Shown piece after piece: positions 1-7,091 of a stretch of 64,000 nt of DNA (position 1 is its first letter; every line of letters begins with the position of its first letter). The position numbers and the translations under genes were made by a program. Source of the stretch: Bacillota bacterium (GTDB lineage Bacteria > Bacillota > Clostridia > Lachnospirales > Lachnospiraceae); contig JAEYGZ010000034.1 of assembly GCA_023409535.1 (NCBI GenBank), positions 124,001 through 188,000 on the forward strand. Direction: 5' to 3'. Below the pieces are notes generated by a model that worked only from the letters and a program-made list of their open reading frames with translations, did no database searches and was not told the origin of the DNA.

Positions 1-1
1 T

Positions 2-2566
2 TTGGAAATGTTTAATGCATGGATGATTTTTATTTGTGATACAGCTACTGCTTTAGGTCATACAATTACAGATGCAGTGCGTTTGAATGTCAGAGCAAAT
101 TACGGTGGGTATGGTCTTGATAAAGACTGGAAATTCCCTAAAGATATACAGGCTATTATAGAAAAGGGATATAAGAATGATATAATTGATATTTTGAGAA
201 AGGTTTTGAGAAAAGCCTTTTTGAATGCACCGCAGCCGGACAATGGAAAACTTTATGTGAATTTTTCACGTGTCAAGCCACGTTTTGACCTCAAACATCG
301 TTGGTATAGATGTGAACAATGTTCTGAGGTGACACCATATCTATTGCGGGATAAGTGTCCAAGCTGTGGGGCCATAGCCATATATGAGATGTCAGAGGAA
401 GAATATGAAGCGTTAAGTTTCTGGCGTAAACCTATTGAAGATGCATTAAAAGGGAGGCCAATCCGTGTTATTAACACAGAAGAACATACGGCCCAGTTAT
501 CCTATAAGGATCAACGCGATGATATGTGGAGTAAGACTGAAAAATACGAATTACGCTTTCAGGATTTATTACAGGAAGGAGAGACACCAGTTGATATTTT
601 AAGCAGTACAACGACTATGGAGGTTGGCATTGATATAGGTTCGCTGGTTGCTGTTGGTCTGAGAAATATTCCGCCTATGCGGGAAAATTACCAACAGCGG
701 GCCGGCCGTGCAGGTAGACGTGGCTCCAGCCTGTCTACAATTGTAACTTTCTGTGAGGATGGACCTCACGATACTCTGTATTTCAATAATCCAATAACTA
801 TGTTCAGAGGCGAACCCCGTAAGCCATGGATTGATATTGGGAGCGAAAAACTGCTGCAACGTCACCTGAGTATGGTACTTTTGCAGGAATTTCTTACCGA
901 TAAATGCCAAGGCCTAGATACACTGTCTGCTGCCAGTTTTGTTGATGATTATTTATATGATTTTAATACTTATGTTTCTGAATATAAAATTTTAATGGAA
1001 ACGTCACTGATACCCGTTAATGCAAAATTTAATTTTCAGGCATTTGTGAAGGAAATAAAAAAAGAGTTTGGAAAACTCAAACAGAAACGTGATACTCACC
1101 CGGAGCTATTTGGTGTCCAGGAAAATGCAAAACCTAATGATGCAAAAAGTTTACTAGATGCGCTTTATGAAGAAGGGATTGTACCGACTTATTCTTTTCC
1201 TAAAAATGTGGTTAGTACTTATATTTTTGATAATAATGGAAAACTTACTTATGAAGTTGACAGAGGGCTAGATATTGCAATTGGAGAATATGCACCGGGA
1301 CGGGCTATTGTAGTTGATAAGCGGACATATCAGATAGGGGGATTTTATTATCCTGGAAGTGAGCGAAGGAAAGGCCAATCTTTGATACCAGCTCGAATCT
1401 ATATGGAAGATCCTAATTACATAAAAACCGTTATCATGTGCTCGGAGTGTGGCTGGTTTGGCCTTGCGGAGGAAAAGATAAAAGTATGCCCGTTTTGCGG
1501 AAATAATATTCTCGAAGAGAGCAAGTCAATGCTTCGTCCATGGGGCTTTGCACCTAAAAATGCGGAAGCAATTCCGGAACCTCAGTTGACAGAGGAATAC
1601 TCTACTGTTCAGCAGCCTCTCTATTCTACGTTACCAGATTCTGATGAGTTGCAGCCAGTTTCTAATTGCAAACACATAAGAATTGCTTCCAGAACTAATC
1701 AGAGGATTATTATGTTGAATAAGGGTACTGATAATTGTGGTTTTATGGTATGTAAAGATTGTGGTGCGGCAATGCCGGGAGATGATTTTCATATTCTTAA
1801 TGATATTTTGCGACCATACAAGTCTAAATTTGCTAATAGTAAATGCAGACATACAAGTACAATGAATGTTAATTTAGGGTATGATTTTGTAACAGATATG
1901 CTTGTATTGGAATTTGCTTTGGACGATGAACGAATTGATACACAGCGAAAAGATAGTCCTTGGTTAAGTCGTGCAGCTCAATCGCTGGCGGAAGCTCTTC
2001 GATTAGCTGCCAGTAAAGAATTGGATGTTGAATTTACTGAGTTGGTTACTGGCTACCGTTTGCGAAAAAATTCTAAGGGATCTTTTGTTGATATTTACTT
2101 GTATGACAGTCTTTCTAGTGGTGCTGGGTATGCTGTAAGTGTAGCGAATGAAATAGAATTACTGCTTAGTGAAGTTCAAAAACTTTTAAGTGGATGTGAT
2201 TGCAAAGGAGCCTGTCACAAGTGTTTGAAACATTATCGAAATCAGCATGTGCATGGTATGTTAGACCGTTTGGAGGCATTAGAACTTCTCAATTGGGGAA
2301 TAGATGGCGTTATGGCGCATCCTGTTTCTGGTGATGAACAGGCAAGATATTTTGGGCAATTAAGAAATATTTTGGAGATTTCCGGATGTAGGATGACAGT
2401 TACATCTGATTTGATTACAGTTAGTAAACGGGGGAAACAAAAACAAGTCGTAATTTATCCGGCAATGTGGATTGAACCAGACCAGGGAGATACTATTTAT
2501 GTGAGTGATTTTCTTGTAAAGTATGCAAAACCATATGCAGTGCAGAAAATTATTAGTAGTTGTTAA
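2..2566 (+). CDS. DUF1998 helicase, C-terminal part (5' end outside window)
   Basis: Superfamily 2 helicase missing its N-terminal half, because the frame is open at the window edge. Visible parts: a first Cys4 cluster (C104, C107, C119, C122), helicase motifs V-VI with a VGIDIG stretch near 215 and QRAGRAGRRG near 231, a second zinc-ribbon pair (CSECG and CPFCG, near 480-500), and a DUF1998/MZB-type tail with CDCKGACHKCL near 732. Walker A and B would lie upstream. Helicases with this tail occur in several phage-defence systems (DruE of Druantia, DpdJ) and in the repair helicase MrfA. The long multi-zinc C-terminus and the AbiJ/AbiH-like neighbours favour a defence role, but this is inference. 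The helicase/DUF1998 assignment is secure; the system is not. Confidence 0.85.
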   Translation: MEMFNAWMIFICDTATALGHTITDAVRLNVRANYGGYGLDKDWKFPKDIQAIIEKGYKNDIIDILRKVLRKAFLNAPQPDNGKLYVNFSRVKPRFDLKHRWYRCEQCSEVTPYLLRDKCPSCGAIAIYEMSEEEYEALSFWRKPIEDALKGRPIRVINTEEHTAQLSYKDQRDDMWSKTEKYELRFQDLLQEGETPVDILSSTTTMEVGIDIGSLVAVGLRNIPPMRENYQQRAGRAGRRGSSLSTIVTFCEDGPHDTLYFNNPITMFRGEPRKPWIDIGSEKLLQRHLSMVLLQEFLTDKCQGLDTLSAASFVDDYLYDFNTYVSEYKILMETSLIPVNAKFNFQAFVKEIKKEFGKLKQKRDTHPELFGVQENAKPNDAKSLLDALYEEGIVPTYSFPKNVVSTYIFDNNGKLTYEVDRGLDIAIGEYAPGRAIVVDKRTYQIGGFYYPGSERRKGQSLIPARIYMEDPNYIKTVIMCSECGWFGLAEEKIKVCPFCGNNILEESKSMLRPWGFAPKNAEAIPEPQLTEEYSTVQQPLYSTLPDSDELQPVSNCKHIRIASRTNQRIIMLNKGTDNCGFMVCKDCGAAMPGDDFHILNDILRPYKSKFANSKCRHTSTMNVNLGYDFVTDMLVLEFALDDERIDTQRKDSPWLSRAAQSLAEALRLAASKELDVEFTELVTGYRLRKNSKGSFVDIYLYDSLSSGAGYAVSVANEIELLLSEVQKLLSGCDCKGACHKCLKHYRNQHVHGMLDRLEALELLNWGIDGVMAHPVSGDEQARYFGQLRNILEISGCRMTVTSDLITVSKRGKQKQVVIYPAMWIEPDQGDTIYVSDFLVKYAKPYAVQKIISSC

Positions 2567-3137
2567 TATATTTGATTTATAGTGTTTATATCAGGTATTT
2601 GGATTAATTACCCAAATTTTGCACATGAATAAATATATATACACCTTGAAAATTCAATAAATACTGGCATAAATATAGCATGAAACTTTTTTTGCGTGAT
2701 AGAACTGGGCGCTGCCTCGAATATCCGATTTTGATGTCTTTTTTGGCGGCGTGTACGGTGATATTATTTTCCAAGGCTATTTACATAATTGATGAGTGAT
2801 TTTTGAAATTATCTTAATATGATTCAAAAAAGTGAACTATAAAAGGTGGATTTTTGGGATGGATTATTTGACGTCAAGGGGGTATTAGGCTCAGCAATCA
2901 CCTTTTTTTATTTCCTCATGTCATGTAGAATCCATAGTCCTGTTGCAACGAAAAAAGTCTAAAAAAGACTAGAAGATAGTTGTGATAAAGGGGTGAGAGT
3001 AGGTGTTGCCATGTTCTTTATAATGTGTGAGAAGCAGAAAGGAACCTGGAAACCATGGAAGGCAGTTGTATGCTGACAAAAGATCTTAGAATTTTGAATT
3101 CTATGATATGCTGGGAAATATGAAGAGAGGTATTTGA
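2567..3137. other. Intergenic region between helicase and AbiJ-like gene
   Basis: Nearly 600 bases without a convincing gene. A 39-codon frame at 2680-2799 has a hydrophobic centre but no clear ribosome site and is probably not real. The stretch holds repeat copy A (2873-2955). The downstream gene start is preceded by GAGAGG at about 3125-3130. Confidence 0.4.
2873..2955 (+). repeat. Dispersed repeat, copy A
   Basis: About 80 bases similar to copy B at 4598-4680. Shared blocks are a G-run, GCTCAGC (2889 and 4614), a T-rich TTTTTTAT segment, CCTCA, and the exact 15-mer AGTCCTGTTGCAACG (2936 and 4660). Block spacing agrees to within one base. GTTGCAAC is an 8-base palindrome. The two copies are direct repeats bracketing the AbiJ-like gene. 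A 15-mer CATGTAGAATCCATA (2922-2936) recurs at 9606-9620. Nature unknown. Confidence 0.65.
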
Positions 3138-4517
3138 TTGAATAATAATGGAATTATCAGAAATGCATTAGTAGAACATCTGAAATCATATAGTGCACTT
3201 GACTTACCGACTATTTGTGAACGTCTACAAATTCCGTGTAATAATGATTTGGAACCAATGCATAGTAAAGCCACCTATTTGAAGAGTGGCATTAACAAAA
3301 TGAAAGATAAAGAAGTTATTGAGTTGATAAAGGCAATAGTTTCCAACAACGACTGCCCGGAATTGTTAGAGCAGATTGATAGATATTTGGAAATTGAGTT
3401 GTTTGAAATTACAACGGTAACAAGAAGAAAAGTACTGAATTGGCTTTCTGAACAAATAGATTTGGAAGGTGAGCTTAGGATAGACAAATTTTTGAATAGA
3501 ATATGGGATTTGAAAAATATGCCATCTATTTATGGGGAAATTAACAGAGAAGAAGATATCCTAAGACATATGGTAAGGAACGATGATTTGACATATAAGC
3601 AACTTTTAGAAGATGTAATAAAAGTAATTTATGTCAGTGATAGTACATTCAAAAGATTTATTGAAGAATTGGTTTACCCAGATGTGCGTGATAATAAGAG
3701 GCAGAAAGAATACGTTGATATACTAAATTCTTTTTTGAAGGATGATGGATATTCCTTGCTTTATGCAAACCATGTTTCTGGCAGTCCAATATTTATATTA
3801 CAGAAAAATGTTAGAGGTGTAGGGAATGAAGTAAAAAATATTATTTTTGCCGGAATAGGTGGAAAGCCGGATGTTGTATTGGAGGATTCCCTTAGTAATA
3901 CAATTAAACTGATTGATAATGGGGTAGATTGTTTGATTTACAATCAGTTGATTACGGCAAGTGGATTAACATGGAGAGAGCTGGTAACTTGGTGGGGAAA
4001 CACAGACATATATTCTGAAAATGATGCTGATAGGCTTTTTGAAAGACTGATAAAATCAATGGATTCCAATTCTGAAAAAAATTTTATGTGGGTTTATTAT
4101 CAATGTTTCATTAAAGAGAGGAATAATCTGGATCTCCCAGCACTTATACCACAAGTCTATTGCCACTATGATCCTAAGTCGGCGGGTATGAGGAATGGTG
4201 TGGTTTATGTGCATCAAAGAATGGATTTCTTAATGCTTTTTTCTGATAGACAAAGGGTTGTAATTGAGATTGATGGAATGCAACACTACTCAGAAGAGCA
4301 GGAATTAGATGTCATGATAGATGAACGAAGATGCAAAATTAAGAGAAATATATCATCCTCTAAGAAATATGCTGAAATGGTGGAGGACGATAGAAAATTA
4401 AAGCTCTATGGATATAATGTATTTAGATTTGGCGGATATGAATTTTTAGCAGAACAACGTCCCAAAAGCAGAATAATAAAATTTTTTGAAGAACTCTTTA
4501 AACTATATAATGTATAA
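3138..4517 (+). CDS. AbiJ-N-like protein with C-terminal PD-(D/E)XK nuclease-like domain
   Basis: A 459-residue soluble protein. The first ~170 residues are helical and resemble the N-terminal region of AbiJ-type abortive-infection proteins. The last ~100 residues look like a Vsr/DUF559-style nuclease fold: an Asp in RMDFL near 361, an ExD pair in VVIEIDGMQHY near 373, and a following DDRKLKLYGYNVFRF strand near 416. The expected activity is DNA cleavage on infection sensing; this is inferred from the fold and has not been shown. The start is a TTG with GAGAGG seven bases upstream. It sits alone between two direct repeat copies, downstream of a DUF1998 helicase and upstream of an AbiH-like gene, so the context is defence-like. 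The domain assignment at the N-terminus is less certain than the nuclease-like tail. Confidence 0.7.
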   Translation: MNNNGIIRNALVEHLKSYSALDLPTICERLQIPCNNDLEPMHSKATYLKSGINKMKDKEVIELIKAIVSNNDCPELLEQIDRYLEIELFEITTVTRRKVLNWLSEQIDLEGELRIDKFLNRIWDLKNMPSIYGEINREEDILRHMVRNDDLTYKQLLEDVIKVIYVSDSTFKRFIEELVYPDVRDNKRQKEYVDILNSFLKDDGYSLLYANHVSGSPIFILQKNVRGVGNEVKNIIFAGIGGKPDVVLEDSLSNTIKLIDNGVDCLIYNQLITASGLTWRELVTWWGNTDIYSENDADRLFERLIKSMDSNSEKNFMWVYYQCFIKERNNLDLPALIPQVYCHYDPKSAGMRNGVVYVHQRMDFLMLFSDRQRVVIEIDGMQHYSEEQELDVMIDERRCKIKRNISSSKKYAEMVEDDRKLKLYGYNVFRFGGYEFLAEQRPKSRIIKFFEELFKLYNV

Positions 4518-4597
4518 ATGACATTGATAGAATCTCTTCGAAGGTGCTTTTCTTTGTTGCAGGATAGTTTTTCGCTTGAATTCGATAGAGTTCCATC

Positions 4598-4680
4598 ATC
4601 CAGGGGGGATTGAGCTCAGCGGCCATCTTTTTTATCTCCTCACAAGATTCCGAGATTGTAGTCCTGTTGCAACGGAAAGG
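4598..4680 (+). repeat. Dispersed repeat, copy B
   Basis: Direct repeat partner of 2873-2955. It shares GCTCAGC (4614-4620), TTTTTTAT, CTCCTCA and AGTCCTGTTGCAACG (4660-4674). On the minus strand this copy is open for roughly 28 codons, while copy A is interrupted, so both might derive from a decayed coding fragment rather than a site. It lies between the AbiJ-like and AbiH-like genes. Confidence 0.6.
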
Positions 4681-4714
4681 ATAATGTGATATTGAAAGGA
4701 TTGTGGGAGGTAAG

Positions 4715-5473
4715 ATGGATCAAGAAAAGAGAAGTTTATTTATAATAGGAAATGGATTCGATTTACACCATGATTTACCGACGAAATATACAGCCTTTAT
4801 AGACTTTATAGAATTAGAATATCCAGAGTTATATGGATGGCTATATGATTCAGTAAAGAGATATTCTTTAGGATATTGGGATATTATTGATAAAGTCCCT
4901 AATGGATATTTCTGGAATAATATGGAGGAGTTATTAGGAGATTTTGAATCATTAGAAATGGTTGAGGAACATAGAGATTGGGATAGTCCTAAAGATTATA
5001 AGGGGCCCCCGTCAGAGGAAATTCAAAAGTTGTTATATTTTGGTCTTAATATTAGCCAATATTTAAATGTTTGGCTGAAAAAGGTTGAGAAAGATTTGGA
5101 AGGATTATCATCATTTAAAACGATAAAGTCTTTATTTAAAAAAGAAGATTTGTTTTTAACATTTAATTATACAAGAACTTTAGAAAAAATATATAATTTA
5201 GAAAATGTATTTCATATACATGGTATTACTGGTGAGCAACTAGTAATGGGACGGAAAGGTACCACCACAACGCTGCTGTTTAGCAAACTAGGAGTCACCA
5301 GTGAGGCAGAAGCGGAAATATTACAGCTGGCGCTCAGAGGAGCGCATGTTTTATGCATTACCAAAAGTGATTTATTATGTGTTGAGGAGAAACGGGATTT
5401 CTATGAACTTTTAATGCAGAAATGGTTGGAGCTGGAGCAAATTATAGAGGATAATTTGGGGCTTCTGGGCTGA
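4715..5473 (+). CDS. AbiH-family abortive infection protein with foreign C-terminus
   Basis: The first ~170 residues match AbiH: the IIGNGFDLHHDLPT nucleotide-binding-like start, FLTFNYTRTLEKIYN near residue 145, and FHIHG near 165. In AbiH relatives the protein continues for some 100 or more residues of AbiH fold after the IHG motif. Here, from about 5255, it changes to an unrelated stretch with higher GC (reading GTTTTLLFSKLGVTSEAE) and ends after 252 residues. The frame is intact, so the product is a chimera, probably made by recombination or deletion. The ATG at 4715 is chosen over an in-frame GTG at 4703 because GGGAGG lies just before it. AbiH confers abortive infection in Lactococcus; whether this chimera is functional is doubtful. 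Confidence 0.75.
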   Translation: MDQEKRSLFIIGNGFDLHHDLPTKYTAFIDFIELEYPELYGWLYDSVKRYSLGYWDIIDKVPNGYFWNNMEELLGDFESLEMVEEHRDWDSPKDYKGPPSEEIQKLLYFGLNISQYLNVWLKKVEKDLEGLSSFKTIKSLFKKEDLFLTFNYTRTLEKIYNLENVFHIHGITGEQLVMGRKGTTTTLLFSKLGVTSEAEAEILQLALRGAHVLCITKSDLLCVEEKRDFYELLMQKWLELEQIIEDNLGLLG

Positions 5474-5693
5474 TTGGAGCGCTTCGGAGGCCGAAAATGT
5501 GGGTGGCAGAGTTTTATATTAGTTCCTAAGGGAGTTTTACTACTTATTAATGACTTCAATGTTGACAAGTTGTTGCTCCCATATATACCTCACTTCTATT
5601 TTGCTGAGAGAAGAATACTACATCACCGAGTCATTCTATGACCATTTCTGAGGATTTGTATATAATCATTTAATAATATGCTGGAGGGAAAAT

Positions 5694-6566
5694 ATGCCTG
5701 ATTGGGAAAAAGCGGTATATATTGATGTTTGCACATTTGATAGTTTAAAAGAAAAAGGACGAATGGTGATTTCTCTTATAGAGGATATATTAAAACATTT
5801 TTTTTTACCGTATAGATCGCTGCTTAAAATTTACCTAGAAAGATTTGATTTCAAAAGTCAATCTTTTGAGTATAATATCAAAGCATGGAATAAGGTTGTT
5901 TCTATGGTTTTAAATGGGGAAATAAGGCACTTGCTTATAAATTATGCTCAAAATGAAGAACTACATCAACCTGAATTAGCTTTAAGTATTACATTTGATT
6001 ATTCGTACAATGATGCGCTTTTAGAGGATACAGCTATAGCTAACAATATTGCACTATCAATAAACCAAAGAATTTTTAATCTAAACATTCCTATAGACGT
6101 GCAAAACATGCTGAAAGAAACATTTATTAATGTATTTCAAGACTTAAATGGTGTCATAGGGTACATAAACATGGGAATTCCACATGCGACTATAGCTCCG
6201 AATGTCACATCCTTTGAGGGATTACAAGGGTATTATTTTACTGAATATTCACATATGTTCGGTATATATGCAAGGGGATACTTTTGGGGAAATGTTCTAA
6301 CCGAAAAACATATTGAAAAACTGGGGGGCATTAGTGTAATTAAAGAAAAAGCACCATGCTGTATTGTTAATGATTTTGTTTTGGGAGATGGCAGAAAAGC
6401 GGTATATTTGCAATTATCAGAAGATATTAACTTGTATACCGATGAGCAATTGAAGCACTTACGGGATTTTTTTAAACCGATACTACCAGAGAAAAACATG
6501 GAATATATTAACCAAGCAGATCCAAGTGGCGAGATTAGAAAGATTGCAAGAGTTTTCTTTGATTAA
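5694..6566 (+). CDS. Hypothetical protein, possible toxin-immunity family
   Basis: A 290-residue soluble protein without a signal peptide or membrane segment. The C-terminal third (YARGYFWGNVLTEKHIEKLGG near 200, then VYLQLSEDINLY and a FFKPILP stretch) has a loose likeness to type VI immunity proteins of the DUF3396/Imm52 kind, including the Trp-Gly and Leu-Gly-Gly spacing. I cannot confirm the family by reading alone. No polymorphic toxin is adjacent. The start has GGAGGG seven bases upstream. A weak promoter-like TTGACA lies at 5562 in the preceding 220-base gap. Confidence 0.5.
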   Translation: MPDWEKAVYIDVCTFDSLKEKGRMVISLIEDILKHFFLPYRSLLKIYLERFDFKSQSFEYNIKAWNKVVSMVLNGEIRHLLINYAQNEELHQPELALSITFDYSYNDALLEDTAIANNIALSINQRIFNLNIPIDVQNMLKETFINVFQDLNGVIGYINMGIPHATIAPNVTSFEGLQGYYFTEYSHMFGIYARGYFWGNVLTEKHIEKLGGISVIKEKAPCCIVNDFVLGDGRKAVYLQLSEDINLYTDEQLKHLRDFFKPILPEKNMEYINQADPSGEIRKIARVFFD

Positions 6567-6661
6567 GTGTTTACAAAATAGATAAGAATTTGTTAGGTCT
6601 TGACTTTTACCGTTTACAAGAGCACTGTGACTTTTTAACTCTTAAGTACAGTGCTTTTTTG

Positions 6662-6714
6662 TTGACAAATGTGTCTAAAAGCATTAGACTGATGTTGTCT
6701 AAAGATACTAGACA
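6662..6714 (+). promoter_or_regulatory. Promoter with two BlaI-type operators
   Basis: TTGACA at 6662-6667 is followed after 17 bases by TAGACT (6685-6690), a fair -10. Two palindromes overlap this core: TGTCTA/TTAGAC at 6672-6690 and TGTCTA/TAGACA at 6696-6714. The first covers the -10, the second lies between it and the ribosome site AAGGAGG. The layout fits autorepression of the BlaI-like repressor encoded next. Confidence 0.75.
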
Positions 6715-6727
6715 AGGAGGGCGTACT

Positions 6728-7090
6728 ATGGAAAAATATAAATTTGGTGATATGGAGCAGAAGTTTGCAGATTTAATTTGGGAGAATGCACCAATAAAAA
6801 CACGGGATTTGATATCTCTATGTGCTGCTGAATTCGATTGGAAAAGAACCACTACTTATACTATGCTTAAGCGACTATGCGACAGGGAAATATTTGCAAA
6901 TACAAATGGTGAGGTTAAGACTTTATTGAAAAAAGAAGATTTTCTTGCAGAAAAAGGTGAAGAGTTCATAGAGGAATCATTCGAAGGATCATTACCAAGA
7001 TTTTTAACCGCTTTTACACGACGAAAGAAGTTGAGTGATAATGAGATACAGGAAATTCAAAAATTGATAGATGATTATAGGGAGGGATGA
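6728..7090 (+). CDS. BlaI/MecI/CopY-family transcriptional repressor
   Basis: A 120-residue winged-helix repressor. The DNA-binding part is MEQKFADLIWENAPIKTRDL followed by WKRTTTYTMLKRLCDR (recognition helix near 40-55); the C-terminal helices (FLTAFTRRKKLSDNEIQEIQ) form the dimer arm. In the family, proteolysis triggered by a membrane M56 peptidase relieves repression. The ATG at 6728 has AAGGAGG seven bases upstream; an in-frame TTG at 6590 would place the promoter inside the gene and is rejected. The stop codon is one base before the M56 gene start, so the two are co-transcribed. Two operator-like palindromes precede it. Confidence 0.9.
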   Translation: MEKYKFGDMEQKFADLIWENAPIKTRDLISLCAAEFDWKRTTTYTMLKRLCDREIFANTNGEVKTLLKKEDFLAEKGEEFIEESFEGSLPRFLTAFTRRKKLSDNEIQEIQKLIDDYREG

Positions 7091-7091
7091 T

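Noticed and set aside
2680..2799. 39-codon hydrophobic frame in the gap after the helicase gene
   Set aside because: No ribosome site and no recognisable likeness; kept only as a note in the intergenic entry.
4598..4680. Minus-strand open frame through repeat copy B
   Set aside because: Copy A is interrupted by stops in the matching frame and there is no start, so it is not called as a gene.
6590..6727. N-terminal extension of the BlaI gene from a TTG
   Set aside because: It would run through the promoter and both operators, and the ATG at 6728 has an ideal ribosome site.
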